A stretch of DNA of 64,000 nucleotides from Apostichopus japonicus (GCF_037975245.1 NC_092580.1:12493501-12557500), one strand, 5' to 3'; positions 31,654 to 43,641 are shown, counted from the stretch's first letter. Notes: generated by a model from the letters alone, not told the origin. A program made the numbers and translations.

Positions 31654-33846
31654 ATGGCTACCTGGAACCCTTTCATAGAAGACCTGACAGAAAACTTCTT
31701 CATGTGTTCTGTTTGTTTGGATCAATTTAATGAGCCGAAACAGTTACCATGTCTTCATCGATACTGTAACGATTGCTTGAGAACAGTTATTCAAGCCGGC
31801 CATGATGGGACAATTGAATGTCCACTTTGCAAACAGCGATGTTGTATACCAGAGGATGGATTGGACGGCTTTAAGACTGATTTTCATATGAAGAGTATGC
31901 TCGAGTTCATAGAATTGCGTAAATCATTGGAAAAGAAAGATTTGAAGCAGTGTGTGAGCTGTTCAAAGGATGTGATATGTTCCGCCTACTGCTTTAAATG
32001 TAGAGCTTTTTTATGCGAAGAATGTTACAAGGTTCATACCAGTAATAGAATGTTTACTGATCACCAACCAAGCACTCTGAAATTGGAAAATATGGCAGCT
32101 AAGAACCTAACCATGGAGGAAATAGCTGCAATGACGGAAGATCCCAGGTGCCATTTTCATATCAAAGAACCAGCCAAATTGTGCTGTGGTACATGCCAAA
32201 ATGAACCGGTTTGCTTAGTATGCACTCTCAGTAAGCACAAAGGTCACGATCTAATAGATGTTGCTGACCTAGCTCAGAAAGAAAGGACATTACTGAATAG
32301 GAACCTCGCGGAATTAAGCAAGCACAAAACTAAACTATATGCGTTACCTGAGAAGGTTCAAATGGCGTTAGTAAAATTGAATGAAAATGTTACAAAAAAG
32401 ACAGAGTTGTTGACAATTCAACACAAGGAACAGGCAAAGAAAATAAAGGATAAACTTGCCAAATGTAAAGATGAACGTGAAAAAGGACCTGCTGACATAG
32501 AAAACAGAAGAGGATGTGAAAAACGTGAAATAACTATTAAACATGAAAAGGAAATGAACCGATTGATCATGGAACATCAAGAAAATATGAAAAGTACCGA
32601 TGTAAAATATGACCAGGAAATGAAAGAACTTAAGGAACATTGTCAAGAAATTGAGGGTGAATTCTTTAAAAAGCTTGGGGAGTTAGATAGTAATTTCAAG
32701 ACCTTGACAACAGCTAAAGATCTTCTTGCAAGTCAAAACAAAAACAAATGTGAAGAAATACTAAATAATTGTAAGCAACTAATTAAACGGTTTGAAAACT
32801 TATCAGCAACATCTTCTTCCATTCTTGCATGTAATGACGATTGGACAGACGCACAGTGTTTCCCCGACATAAGAGCAGCCAGTGAACCTATGATCCAAGA
32901 AATGAAACAAGAATATCCAGAGTTAGAATCTTTATCTGATTTTGTCATCAGTGATATAACAAAAGTTATATCTGATAAAGTTGTAATTACAGAAAGCGCA
33001 GAGTCTGTTGTTGACGTTGCGGGAATCGAAGCTAAAGGTTACGATATCAGCAGTATGACAAGTAGTAGCAATGGTAATATCGTTATGACTGGTAGTGTAT
33101 CAGAAATGGAATCACACATCACTGTCATTAACATGCAAGGAGAAATATTAACTCAGAATGTCTTAAATAGAAATAAGAGATATAAGTTTGAGGCAAATCG
33201 TTACTGTTGTAATTTGCCGGGATTCAATGTCATTACAGTTTGCGTGCCGGATGAAATCGGTATTTATAATATTTCTGACTCTTCTTACCAAAAGAAGAAC
33301 ATCAGTGATATGGTTAAGACATGGCCAGAGGGTAGGTATGTGTTGTCTGTTACCACGAATCCCGACAAGAATGAAATCATTGTTGGTACTGACAGCAGAG
33401 AAGTGTATGTATTTGATTATCAGCTGAATTACAGTCACATCATAGTACTACCTGGTGTAATCGAGGGATCAGATGATATCACTGTCCACGACGGTAATCT
33501 TCTGATCTGTGACTATGAGGGTGGGACCTCATATGCAGTTACCATGGTGACATCAGGGAGTAAGGTGGTGTATAAATTCACCAAACCAAATCTAAGTGGA
33601 GCTGACTTAGATCCTCTCAGTGTGTGCATAGGCATGGGAGGGCTCATCTACATGTTATGGTGTGATGCTAGTGGGCGGAACACTGTGCTAACACAATACA
33701 GTCGAGATGGTCAGCAATTACTAACATCGATGCCAGTTGATGACAACGCATTTTGCATTACCACATCCATAGAAGATGGTGAGGAGAAACTCATAGCCAC
33801 CTTAATGCAGGGGAAGGTGTATATATACGGACTAGTACCTGTATAG
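31654..33846 (+). CDS. TRIM-type E3 ubiquitin ligase with C-terminal propeller, copy B
   Basis: 730 codons, aligning end to end with copy A. All eight RING ligands (18-59), both B-boxes (100-137, 166-198) and the coiled coil (about 205-400) are kept. A hand count against copy A gives about 14 changes in residues 1-240, about 19 in 241-440 and about 60 in 441-730. The propeller changes cluster in loops: 463-467, 508-517, 562-564, 601-608, 622-628, 650-655, 671-675 and 697-700. Near the end, an in-frame loss of one codon (LMIATF to LIATL) is offset by a gained codon (MQGK for TGK), so length and reading frame are preserved, which argues for selection on the protein. The same role is inferred: ubiquitin ligation directed by propeller-mediated recognition. 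Its neighbours are repeats only, and no operon-like context applies. Confidence 0.88.
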   Translation: MATWNPFIEDLTENFFMCSVCLDQFNEPKQLPCLHRYCNDCLRTVIQAGHDGTIECPLCKQRCCIPEDGLDGFKTDFHMKSMLEFIELRKSLEKKDLKQCVSCSKDVICSAYCFKCRAFLCEECYKVHTSNRMFTDHQPSTLKLENMAAKNLTMEEIAAMTEDPRCHFHIKEPAKLCCGTCQNEPVCLVCTLSKHKGHDLIDVADLAQKERTLLNRNLAELSKHKTKLYALPEKVQMALVKLNENVTKKTELLTIQHKEQAKKIKDKLAKCKDEREKGPADIENRRGCEKREITIKHEKEMNRLIMEHQENMKSTDVKYDQEMKELKEHCQEIEGEFFKKLGELDSNFKTLTTAKDLLASQNKNKCEEILNNCKQLIKRFENLSATSSSILACNDDWTDAQCFPDIRAASEPMIQEMKQEYPELESLSDFVISDITKVISDKVVITESAESVVDVAGIEAKGYDISSMTSSSNGNIVMTGSVSEMESHITVINMQGEILTQNVLNRNKRYKFEANRYCCNLPGFNVITVCVPDEIGIYNISDSSYQKKNISDMVKTWPEGRYVLSVTTNPDKNEIIVGTDSREVYVFDYQLNYSHIIVLPGVIEGSDDITVHDGNLLICDYEGGTSYAVTMVTSGSKVVYKFTKPNLSGADLDPLSVCIGMGGLIYMLWCDASGRNTVLTQYSRDGQQLLTSMPVDDNAFCITTSIEDGEEKLIATLMQGKVYIYGLVPV

Positions 33847-34324
33847 CGCTTTATAGAAATTATACATATTAAAACAAAATGGTTTGCAAGTTACGATACA
33901 CAGATTGGTTGTTATCGTTGCTGTAATTGTTCGACTGCAGTTTTACACACATAGGAAAATATTACAATCCTTATTTTCTAAGAGTTATTGTCAGCTGCAT
34001 TTATAATTGGCAATAATTAGTTTTTAATGAGTTTATCTCCGTATCTTAATATATCCATTACAAAGACCGTCTTCCTATATAGGGGTTAACTTTATGTTAA
34101 TATCAGTATGTTCATTCGTTATGAAAAAATACTTTTACTTCAGCCTATCACATTATCTAGACAAGGTTGGCATATTATTCCTTAGGTATAAGCAATATTG
34201 GCTTTGTGATACAATGTGGTAGTTATCATTACAGATAATTTCTGGATTTCAACTCTTTCTTTATAATGTTCCTCCATTTAAAATAACCTCTTATGACATA
34301 TGATATATATATTAGTTCCAACTG
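33847..34324. other. 3' flank of TRIM copy B
   Basis: Aligns with 9,224-9,714. The AATAAA of copy A is AAAAAA here, so the copies may polyadenylate differently. No gene is seen. Confidence 0.4.
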
Positions 34325-34700
34325 AGCAACATTTTGGAGAAAATTGTTCACTTACGCACTTGGAAATTAGTGAACTATTGAACATTTTGCAGAAAAATGT
34401 TGAATTGACGAGATATGATAAGTTGTCAGTTAAATATTTTGCAGAAAATTGTTCAATTGCTCAGTTGGAATGAAGTGAACAATTTAATATTTTGCGGAAA
34501 AATGTTGAATTGATGAGATATGATAAGTTGTCAATTAAACATTTTGTAGAAAATTGTTCAATTGCTCAGTTGGAATGAAGAGAACAATTAAACATTTTTC
34601 AGAAAAATCTTGAATTGACGAGAAAAGATAAGTTGTCAATTCAAAATTTTGCAGAAAAATGTTCAATTTCTCAGTTAAAGCAACTGAGCAATCCAACATT
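34325..34700 (+). repeat. ~105 bp tandem repeat with internal hairpins, copy B
   Basis: The landmark GATAAGTTGTCA recurs at about 34,417, 34,522 and 34,627, exactly 105 bp apart. Same family as 9,715-10,075. Confidence 0.8.
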
Positions 34701-35333
34701 TTTCTGATTTTTGATAAGGTATTATCTTGTTTTCTAAACAATTTCCTGAAAAATTTGGACTTATTGGGGCACTTTTAAGCTTCCGTTCTAAATAAAAGAA
34801 TATGAACATATTAAAGAAATGGTCAGATAGCTAACGTCAGATAGCTAACATGCTTCTTATGTAACTACTGTCTATATGACATTATGTAACAAGGGGAAGC
34901 TCTAGTGTATATGCAGTGTCATAATCAAAGGAGGGGTCGAGCAAATTTCCACGCCCCCCTCCACTTTAGAAAGAGGAGTAGATACATGTCTTGTCCAATT
35001 CCCACTTTTCTAAACAGTTATGCACTCCACTGCGTTGCTCGATCAATTCAAACGGATCACTTGAAGCAGTAGAAATAGCCTTACTTGAAACGTTAAAAGA
35101 CTGCTGAAATTTTCAATCCCGTAATACAGAGTGTCCGTTCAAGATGGGACAAAGTAACCAACAGACATACGCTCAAGAGCTGGGGTGGGGAGGAGGGGGG
35201 GTAAGAATATTAAGGAGACAGCAGTTGGGAACATTTTATAAAACCATAACACTACCACGAAGATCAGTTTTGCAAACTATCAAGTAGAAGTGATACGTTT
35301 CGAGCTAACATGGTTGTTTTCTCCAATTTGGCA
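34701..35333. other. Non-coding spacer
   Basis: Aligns with 10,076-11,130 minus the copy A MITE. The empty site of that MITE is near 35,195. No gene is seen. Confidence 0.5.
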
Positions 35334-35414
35334 ATATATATATATATATATATATATCTATATAGTTATGTTTAATAAAATATATTGGAATTTTTGGACC
35401 TTCGTCAGCAGGAC
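35334..35414 (-). mobile_element. 81 bp retroposed fragment with 23 bp target duplication
   Basis: It is flanked by identical 23 bp repeats beginning TGGTTGTTTTCTCC (35,311-35,333, 35,415-35,437). Copy A has only one such sequence at about 11,130. Read on the minus strand, the insert starts GTCCTGCTGACGAAGGTCC and ends in a (TA)n tail. The long target duplication and simple-repeat tail indicate 5'-truncated retrotransposition. A similar AAAATATATTGGAATTTTTGG segment next to (TA)n lies at 58,407. Confidence 0.75.
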
Positions 35415-35601
35415 TGGTTGTTTTCTCCAATTTGGCATTTCGCCTGCGATCTGTTCTCCTTCTTGTATTGTATTCATATGGATACATTAAACATTTCAAC
35501 ATGAAACATTCATGTTCTGGTGAACGTAAAGTGCGAGGGGCAGATATGGCGAGCGGGTTTTCATTCCCTGTCGCATAAACTTTTATTTTATGGAGTTCCG
35601 G

Positions 35602-36769
35602 TGTAACAGGAAATTCCCCCCCCTGAAAATTTTCCCCCCCACCCTGAAAATTTACCCCCCCCCACCATAAGCATGATCAATTTTCCTGCCAGCACCTGCA
35701 AGTCTTTAGATTGCAATGAATTTCATAATATTCCTATATTCCAATAGGCGATATCTCAAATTCAGTGTATGATGAGATGGTCCATCGCTTGTTCATGGCA
35801 ATTAAACGCTAGGAATATATCCTTCACGTATTCGCAACATTTTTTTAGTGGCCAGCGGACAGTTAGTTGCAAGGATTGGTGCAATTTAGCCAGTTGAGAA
35901 AATCAGTAGCCAACTCCCAATATCCAATTTCATATCGAGGAAGTCCACGTAACTTTGTCTAATGATGCATGAAGAGTAATTCAATGGTGTTCAATCAGTT
36001 TCTTCTTGTTTCTTCAAATCATTCACAGAATAAAGTTTATCCACAGTGAAGTTTACTATCTACATTGATTGGAGTTGATAATAATCTTTAACCTTGTTAG
36101 TGTAGGGATTTGATTCAATCTTGTTCAAGTGGGGAGAATTGTGATCTATTGATTGAGGTTAGACTCAAATCATGATTGACATGGAACAGGGGCGTACGCA
36201 CGGGGGGGGGGGGGGTTCAAACCCACGTGTTATTACTATTTATTTTGATTAAGAATGTCGGTACCAAACAGGGAAAAGAATGAATCAGTCAGTCACGATA
36301 TAATATTTATTATATATATATTTATTATAACCCCTTCCCAATAAACATTGAATCCTCCTGTGGAACCATCATACCAACACAATGTAATAGTTTCAATTTA
36401 CAATGATTATACTTGACTACATCAGTAACATCAGAGCTAGTCCCATTCCATTCATGGCACTGCATTCATGGCCTAACCCTAACCCAAGACATTTCCTCTG
36501 AATATCCTTATTGCAGGAATGATATATTCCAAGTTCATGCCCAAAAAATGTTAAAATCTCCTTATTATAGTTCCATGATGAGATATCCTTGATAGGTGTA
36601 CAAAAATATAATTAACTAGAATTACATGAAGGTGGGAGGAATATTTCCTAGGAATAATGCCCCCCCGAGGGGAATATTTCCTAGGAAATCTCCACCCGGG
36701 GGGAAAATTTCCTAGGAAATATTCCCCCCGGGGGGGGAATATTTTCAGGGGGGAAAAAATCCTGTCACA
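35602..36769. mobile_element. Ginger-like non-autonomous DNA transposon, copy B only
   Basis: The ends are TGTAACAGGA and TCCTGTCACA, with imperfect inverted repeats of about 40 bp (TGTRACAGGA...CCCCCC-TGAAAATnTTCC). The 4 bp target duplication CCGG lies at 35,598-35,601 and 36,770-36,773. Copy A has a single CCGG at about 11,307. TGT...ACA ends with CCGG duplications match what is described for Ginger DNA transposons, whose transposase is related to Gypsy integrases. No transposase is encoded in these 1168 bp. The right end holds further short inverted segments (TTTCCTAGGAAA repeated at 36,650-36,720). Confidence 0.8.
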
Positions 36770-36866
36770 CCGGTTGTTTATGGGTTGACTGTTATTGTAC
36801 TGACCATATCATTTTAGGTCAGGTGATTACCATGGTGATACACTTTATAGCGTTAATAGCTGTGGT

Positions 36867-36941
36867 CATAGGCGTAGGAGCCTAATTTGATTTGGGGTTG
36901 GGGGGCTGCAGCCCCCCCCCCCCCCGCCTCCTACGCCAATG
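36867..36941. mobile_element. hAT MITE, CATAGGCGTAGGAG family, deleted copy
   Basis: Same insertion as 11,402-11,741, with the same GCTGTGGT target duplication (36,859-36,866, 36,942-36,949), but only 75 bp. The interior was lost between GGGG-rich stretches. Confidence 0.85.
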
Positions 36942-37324
36942 GCTGTGGTGAGTCGATTAGGTACCATTCGTATTGCAGTGTTACGTTTAATGATTTCACT
37001 GGGTAATATGTCGCATTTCCACATATTTATTGAGAGAAGCGCCTGTTTTAAGATAAAGTTCTGTCGCTAACCAATCCACATAAGTCAAAATAAAAATGAA
37101 TGTGAAGAAATACTAAGAAAATGCTGCAACTTTTTAAATGTAAATTACTGGTTGCCTATGCATATGTGATTTACTTATTACTCTCAATCCTCAATTTCCT
37201 TTTAAATATAGGCCTAATAATCATACAAGTTGAGAAACCATATAACAACAGGTGATATGTTGACATCTTAGTGCATTGTTAATAGGGTTTAATCTATTGC
37301 ATGTATATTTTGCAGTACAAAGTC

Positions 37325-37707
37325 CCCCCCCCCCCCCAATCACTCCTCTTCTCATAGCTCTCTTCCACCTTTTTTTCTCCACACCTTTCTGTCTTTGTCC
37401 TTCTCCAGTTTATTCCCTACCCCCTTCCCTTAATCCTCTTTGTCCCTCCACTGTTTATCTCCTACCTCTCCTCTTCCCCTGTTGGTTTCTTTCTTTCTTC
37501 TCTCCATCCCTTGTCTACTAATCCCCTTAAATCTTTCTTTCCATCCTTTGTCTACTAATCCCCTTAAATCTATCTCTTTGTGTTCACCATGATCATTAAC
37601 CTGTCTGTATTATGTGTTTGTTTTTGTCCCTTCTGTTACTGTTACTTGTCATTTAGCCTCTGAAGAAGATCCTGCTATGATCGAAACGTCAGGCCATCTT
37701 ACTTTTA
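37325..37707 (+). mobile_element. Retroposon with hammerhead-like end, copy B
   Basis: Counterpart of 12,822-13,153. The CTGAAGA box (37,660-37,666) is intact here, but one stem II base has changed (GATCC...TGATC). A roughly 40 bp internal duplication (CTTTGTCTACTAATCCCC, near 37,510-37,560) makes it longer. The left target repeat is lost. Confidence 0.55.
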
Positions 37708-37945
37708 CACATCATAAAATATCGTAAAACTAACAATGCATGACATCGCAGTTGTAAATTTAACATCCAATGAATCCACAAGAACTTTAGTTATCCATGA
37801 CAATTTCAGGGGAGATAACATTTCTATATTTTACAATCCTCCAATAGCAATGGTTGGTAGAAAAAAGAATATGCATTTATATAAACATAGATTAAACAGA
37901 GAAGAGAATAACAGAATGGTAAGGTGAGAAATGTCCTTGTATGTA

Positions 37946-37963
37946 TGTATGTATATATATATT

Positions 37964-37994
<31 letters not shown>

Positions 37995-37996
37995 TG
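37946..37996. repeat. (TA)n microsatellite
   Basis: A short TA-rich run orthologous in position to 13,389-13,480. Confidence 0.9.
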
Positions 37997-38019
37997 AACG
38001 AAAAAAAGAGAGCTCATCT

Positions 38020-38290
38020 CAAAGTGTCACCATGGCAACCAACCGCCAGACCATGCTAGGAATAAGGTCAAAGTACAGGCAGCACATCCCCCTCCCCTTA
38101 GTTGCATACAAAACAAAGGGAATGATCCACAGCCCCATCCTATCCCTATCCTCCTCCCCCTCCCCCCAAACCTCTACATATATTTAGTGTTATCAGATAT
38201 GGCCTTTATTGTTTTTAAAGTCTATACCTGGTGTAAAAGAAACAAAATTATGCAACCGATAAAGTAGGCAGCTCCCAATGTGAGCTATCT
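38020..38290 (+). repeat. Single unit of the ~0.4 kb repeat, copy B
   Basis: Matches 13,500-13,780, with a shortened C-rich segment. Confidence 0.7.
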
Positions 38291-38699
38291 AAGACATGTG
38301 TTGTGTAAATATTGTGTATTGAACATTAGTAAATTTCAATGAAAAATTCTTTGTAGAAAATTGACAATGAACAGTCACATAACAACATGAGAACAGCTAG
38401 AGTAAACAGGATTTATTCTCTGAATGAGCGAAGATTATCCTGATGTGCAGACATACACATTTTAATGAATCACTCATGGTACAATGTTTGCAATGTGTAT
38501 ATCATGTAACAACAATGTATCAATCATGTGTGTTATAAAAGATGAAAGACTGAGCTGATTAGAATAGCTTGTGAAATTTACTTTAACTATTCTTAGAGAT
38601 TCTTCCAAATGAGCATCACATTTACAGTAGACTGTTAATATTGCATTTATTAAACATGAAAGTTTGTACTGATTTGAGATAAAATGTCACATTAATGAA
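38291..38699. other. Non-coding spacer
   Basis: Aligns with 13,781-14,200. No gene is seen. Confidence 0.5.
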
Positions 38700-38861
38700 T
38701 CAATGGTGGTAAAGTGATTGAAATAAACAGTGTTTTAAACAGCAGTGGAAATGGTTCTTGATTTCTTTCTGTGGAGTAAGCTGAGATCCAGCCAAGGTCT
38801 TTGAACAGAATGGGCAGAATTTCTGTGGATTGTTCTTGTCTTTGCTGAGGAGGTTTATAAG
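38700..38861 (-). pseudogene. Candidate terminal exon with intact CxxC...HxxxC finger
   Basis: Counterpart of 14,201-14,361, with the acceptor conserved. The frame reads LINLLSKDK...FCPFCSKTLAGSQ...IKNHFHCC, so both cysteines of the first pair are present, as in UBZ4-type fingers. The upstream exon that feeds it in copy A (18,842-18,901) is deleted in copy B, and other exons are damaged, so a normal transcript is unlikely. That copy A lost the first Cys while B kept it suggests that both copies are decaying independently. Confidence 0.4.
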
Positions 38862-39629
38862 CTGTAAATTAGAAGTAAAAGAAATGACAAATTGCAAAAG
38901 CATTGGTAGCGCTCACAGTCACCACACACTGCCCAATTACATTCACTGTACACAGAGCCAATCATTAGCGATATAGACATTGATAACTTTTTTAATTAAA
39001 AATAAATATAGTTTTCAATAAATTTAGATGAAAACATTATCACAACTTTCAGGAAGTGTTCCCAGTTCCATGTTTCTTTCATCAGGTTCTGGTGTATATT
39101 TTCCTGTGGTGTAATATGATTACTAGTTAAATTACTTATGAACTCTGGTTGGATTATACATCTACATTAGCCATGTTGTAGTTCACACTGATTTAAGGGA
39201 CAAGAAGTTTTACAGTTTAGTTAGTCCAGGCATGTTCAATGTGTGTGTTTTCACCACTTGATTTCACATTGCAAGTTAACCAACATTACTTGTGAGTGAG
39301 CAGTTAGCAATGTTGTGTAAGAATGGTAAGTAATGATGATAAAGTGAAAGAATAATACTGGCTTCTACATTTTAAAGAAAAAACAAAATACTTAATTTCT
39401 GTTTTACTACATTAAGCTCTGTTTCAAACTTTTACTCTGGCTGACCCCCCAAATAACTATGACAATCAATCTGAAATAACATCGACATGAAAACTATGAG
39501 CTCTGAGCTACCTGGTTGACTATGCTTTTACTTCTTGACATCTCCAAAAGCAAAGTAAGCTTTTATCAGTCAATATGCTGCAGAATCACATATGAGTTTA
39601 ATTGAACTTCAACTCTTGTATGAGAAATA
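38862..39629. other. Non-coding spacer
   Basis: Aligns with 14,362-15,800 with deletions. No gene is seen. Confidence 0.4.
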
Positions 39630-41440
39630 ACATAACTCAGGCAAAAAAAAGAGTAGGGCAGAGATATATGGAGGGGGGTGGGGGGGTGAGGCAGAACATC
39701 CCCAGGTGAAAAAGTTGGAAACAACATCAGGACCGCCAACAAGTATACCCTTAGCTTCCAGCAGGTTTGTTCAACAGTCCGGCCCCCTCCCGTAAAGATT
39801 CCCAAGGTACTATTACAAATATGGTTAAATGGGGTCTATGCAACCTCTACACATTGACTTTCATCAGATCTAACAACATGAAGCAATCAATAAGGGAGGC
39901 AGATATCAATGAAAGTCTGCATTGATTCTATGTCAGGGGTGGAGGAGAGGTCAGGGTAGAGATGTTCTGAACAGAAAGGTGAAGTTTTGGAAAGGGGCTA
40001 CATATACAACATGAAATATGTACCCAGGACTCATACCTTAAATTTGAAAAGTCATTTGACTGTACAAGTCAGGCAGAGAAAGTGGTAGGGAGCGGCAATT
40101 AGTTTAGGTAGAGGAGGAAGGGGAAGGCAGAATGTCCCTCCCACCCCCCTCAAAAAATAATGTGGAAATAAACACCGAACCGCCAAGAAGTCGACCCTTA
40201 GCTTCCAGATGGAATCCCCCAATAATTCCCAATAAGGGGGGAAGGCAGAGCATCCACAGGGAAAAATATAAAATAAAGTCAGGGCCACAAAGAAGTCTAT
40301 CCTTAGGTTCCAGGTGAAAGCCAGCTGGGAGTATACTTCTTAGCCCCCAATGATTCCCCCAATTGCAAATATAGATAAATGGGGTCAATGTTAACCTCTA
40401 CACATTGAACATTGCAGTATTAAAATTAGAGAATCAATACAGGATGCACCTCACAATTTGATATAGCATTGGTTCAAAGTTTACCAGGGGAGGAGTGGTA
40501 AGGATAGAGATTAAAGAGGGGCTGCATTTCACAGCCCGCAATGACCCCCCCCCCCCCCCCCTTGCAAACAGGGATAAATGGGTTCTATGTTAACCTCAAC
40601 ACATTTAGTATTGCAGTATCAAAATGAGACAATAAAGGAAGCAGCTCTCAATTTGATTTTGCATTGGTTCACTGCATACCAGGGTATGGAGAAGGGTGTA
40701 AGGGTAGAGATTAAAGAAAAAACCTGACAAAGATATTTGGGAGTGGGAATTAACATTTATTACATATAGGCAAAGGTATATAAGAGAGGTATGTCTAAGA
40801 CACTACCATGAAATTAAATCGGTTTGACAGAAAAGACAAAAAAAAGTAGTGCCCGGATATATCCAGTAGCTCAAACAAGGGGAGGGGTACAAAAGGGGGG
40901 GGATAAATCATGACCACCAAGAAGTCTACCCTTGGCTTCCAGATGAAAGCCAGCTGGGGGAACATTTCATAGCCACAATGAATCCTTGTGGCCCATTGCA
41001 AACATGGATAGTGGATAGTGGATAATAAGGCAATCTATAAGAGAGGAAGCTTTCAATGTAATCTTGCATTGGGTCTGCAAAACAGGTTTGGAGGAGGGGT
41101 AGAGTAGAGATTGAAGCAAAAATGGGAGAAATTTGGAGTGGGCAAACATTGTTAAGTATACATGCTATGGTAATAGTGAAATGTCCAGCACTGCTACTTT
41201 TGACCTTAATGCACAGGCTATCCAGAGCAACAGAGGACAAGGCATTCCCCATCCCTTTGCCATTTGTTGCAAAACAGAAGCCAAGGGGTAATTTTTCACA
41301 GCCCCAATGTTTCTCCCCATTGCAAACAAGGTAAAAAGGGGTAAATGTTAACCTCAACACATTCAGTATTGCCAGCAGTAACAAAATTAGGCAATCAACA
41401 AAGGAGGCAGCTCTCAATGTGATTTTAAAGGGGTGGAGTG
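39630..41440 (+). repeat. Tandem array of ~0.4 kb units, copy B
   Basis: Same family as 15,055-17,340, with about five units and different homopolymer lengths. A 203-codon antisense frame (40,926-41,537) lies across it and is not conserved in copy A. Confidence 0.8.
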
Positions 41441-41674
41441 CATATTCTAACTGGGCATAAAATAAAACAATACAAAAAAATTCTAAAAAGTTATTGAATG
41501 AAATTAACAAACACTGACAGATATACACTATGAACATGAAGATTACGCACTAGAAATCCCAAATGCATTTATAAATGGCAATAGGATGCATTCAGTGGTT
41601 TAATAATTGGATTCTAGACAGTACTCTATTTGCCATTTTCCAATTTATTTGGTATTGACCTGTCAGCCTTAGGA

Positions 41675-42676
41675 TATATTATTCCTTTGAACATTTCATC
41701 ATGGGACTGGTTTAAGTTTAAAAGAATAGTCCAGGTCAAATTTCCTTTTTGCTATGTGAAAGAGGAACATAATCTATTAGCATTCTAGTGAAATTTGAAT
41801 TCAATTCCTCTGTACCATTTTTGAGATATTGACAGTTGACGTATCTGATATTCCACAATTAGTGAACTTGAAGCAAACAGGTGTGATGTCATAGTTGCCC
41901 ACTGTCAAATAATGTTTTGCTTTTTTCTTTAATTTTCAGTCTATTGATTTGACTTTTGATTGGATAAGGTTTAATACTAGTTTGTCTAAAGGGGATGTAA
42001 AGTTGATAAAATACCAATACCTATGGTACATTCACATCAGTGGTGGAGCGTCCATAGTCAGGGGGGGGCGGATGCCCCCCCCTGACGGACTCAAATGGAC
42101 TGCTGGCGCCCTTTTCAGCTCTTTACCACTTTTTACTTTTTCGCGATTATTGACTTTTTTTGTTGCGCTCTCATCTACTTATTGACATTTGTCACATTTT
42201 GTTGGTGTAATATTGCAATGACACCTATTTATTTTTCATGTATCTGCAAATTAGCTAGGCCCGGAAAAAGTCATTTCCGGTGATTTAGGGAGAGTCTTTA
42301 CTCAAAAAATTTCTGTACGCTACGGGCCAACCAGTGGTGGCCCTCCGCTTAGATAGTGTAAAAGCACCCCTAAAGACCATTCCCGCCCCTCCTGACCAAT
42401 ACCCCTAGCTCCGCCACTGATTCACATTATGGATGCATCCAACCGTGGAGCATAAAATTAGACGTAAATTTTAAAGGAAAACAAAACGTTATGTATCAGT
42501 GTGCTACAATGATGTCACACCTGATTGCTCTAAGTTAACTTTTGATACAAAAGGTGGTGTCTTCAACTGTCAATATCTCAAAAAAGGTACAGCAGAATGG
42601 AATGCAAATTTCACCAGAATGCTTAGATTATGTTCCTCTTTAACTATCAAAAAGAAATTTTAAAATGGAATAATAC
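41675..42676. mobile_element. Fold-back element, copy B, interrupted
   Basis: Counterpart of 17,572-18,181 with the same two arms. A hAT MITE sits in the centre at 42,038-42,419. Confidence 0.7.
42038..42419. mobile_element. hAT MITE, CAGTGGyGGAGC family, copy B only
   Basis: The ends are CAGTGGTGGAGCGTCC and CTAGCTCCGCCACTG, with the 8 bp target duplication ATTCACAT (42,030-42,037, 42,420-42,427). Copy A has one ATTCACAT at about 17,928. The interior shares CGCTACGGGCCAACC / GGTGGCCCTCCGC-type halves with the CAAGGGCGGCGGAA family, so these MITEs are related. Confidence 0.87.
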
Positions 42677-42729
42677 ATGAAGCAAACATGTATGAGTTAT
42701 AACACATTATTACAATGTCAACATTAAGT

Positions 42730-42740
42730 TTGTTGAAAAA
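42730..42740. other. Scar of a 1.46 kb deletion
   Basis: At about 42,733 copy B jumps from sequence matching 18,235 to sequence matching 19,701. Both edges in copy A contain TTTTT/AAAAA runs near the junction. The deletion removes the candidate exon at 18,842-18,901. Confidence 0.75.
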
Positions 42741-43641
42741 ATACAGAACTTTACAGTTAGAATAGAGAACGAAAAACAAACAGAACCACCCCTCCCCCAC
42801 CCCCTCACCCCCTCAGTGTGTCAGTGTACTCTTTTGTAGCATGACCTTTTTATCCTGCACCAATGGGGTAAATCACCGCTGAAGATAAACAATTGAGTAT
42901 GCACATTAAAAAAACAGTGCAATTGTGGCTAATGAGTTTAGGCATATATCAAAGTTAGGGAGACTTTATCTTTAGAGGGCCTCTGCATAGACTATACTGC
43001 CTATTATACGTGTTTGTGTCAAAGTGTGCTGAACACATCTTCGTCTGCTGATGGTGGGAAACACCAAGGGCTAGAAAGTCTCTGCGAGTGCTACTTACAA
43101 AATTAATCTAAAGCCTGCAACACTTTTCGTCAGTTTGATGACTGGGAAAACGCAAAAAACTGAAATTTTGGTTTCACAAGTGTTTTTGCAACCTCCTACT
43201 ACACAAATCGTTAGCACTTTGATTTTGAGTGTCATATCAATGTAGTGTTAGTGCTGCAGTGAATAGCTTGATTGAAAGTTTTCCTCAACCGGCTCAGCAC
43301 ATGTAGGCCACAGGGTGACCTGCAGTCACGTGGGCGCTTAGGAATTGTTGCGAAAAGAGCAAACTCCTTGTCCAAAAGTGCTAGGTTTGATCAATGTTTA
43401 CCGAGTCCCAAAAGAAAGTAATACAATGTGCCATACATCAATGGAAAGGTACAAGTGTAAATATTCAATGTAAGATGGATTTGAACGGATTAGAGGATGT
43501 CCAAACACCACCAGCTATGCCTTTTAAAGAACAAAGACAAGCCTATCTAATACATACAAACTTGTGGCATGGACTAAGATATAAAGATACAAACTTGTGG
43601 CATCGACTATTAGACAAAGAACATGTTACTTACTTCTCTGG
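42741..43641. other. Non-coding, decayed locus
   Basis: Aligns with 19,701-20,167 plus an extra ~430 bp (about 43,155-43,590) not in copy A. The exon candidate matching 19,762-19,831 carries a TAA here. A 37-base phrase around CAAACTTGTGGCAT is duplicated near 43,556-43,610. Confidence 0.45.

Noticed and set aside
40926-41537. 203-codon minus-strand frame, the longest apart from the TRIM genes
   Set aside because: It lies antisense across the 0.4 kb tandem repeat, and the equivalent part of copy A does not keep it open.
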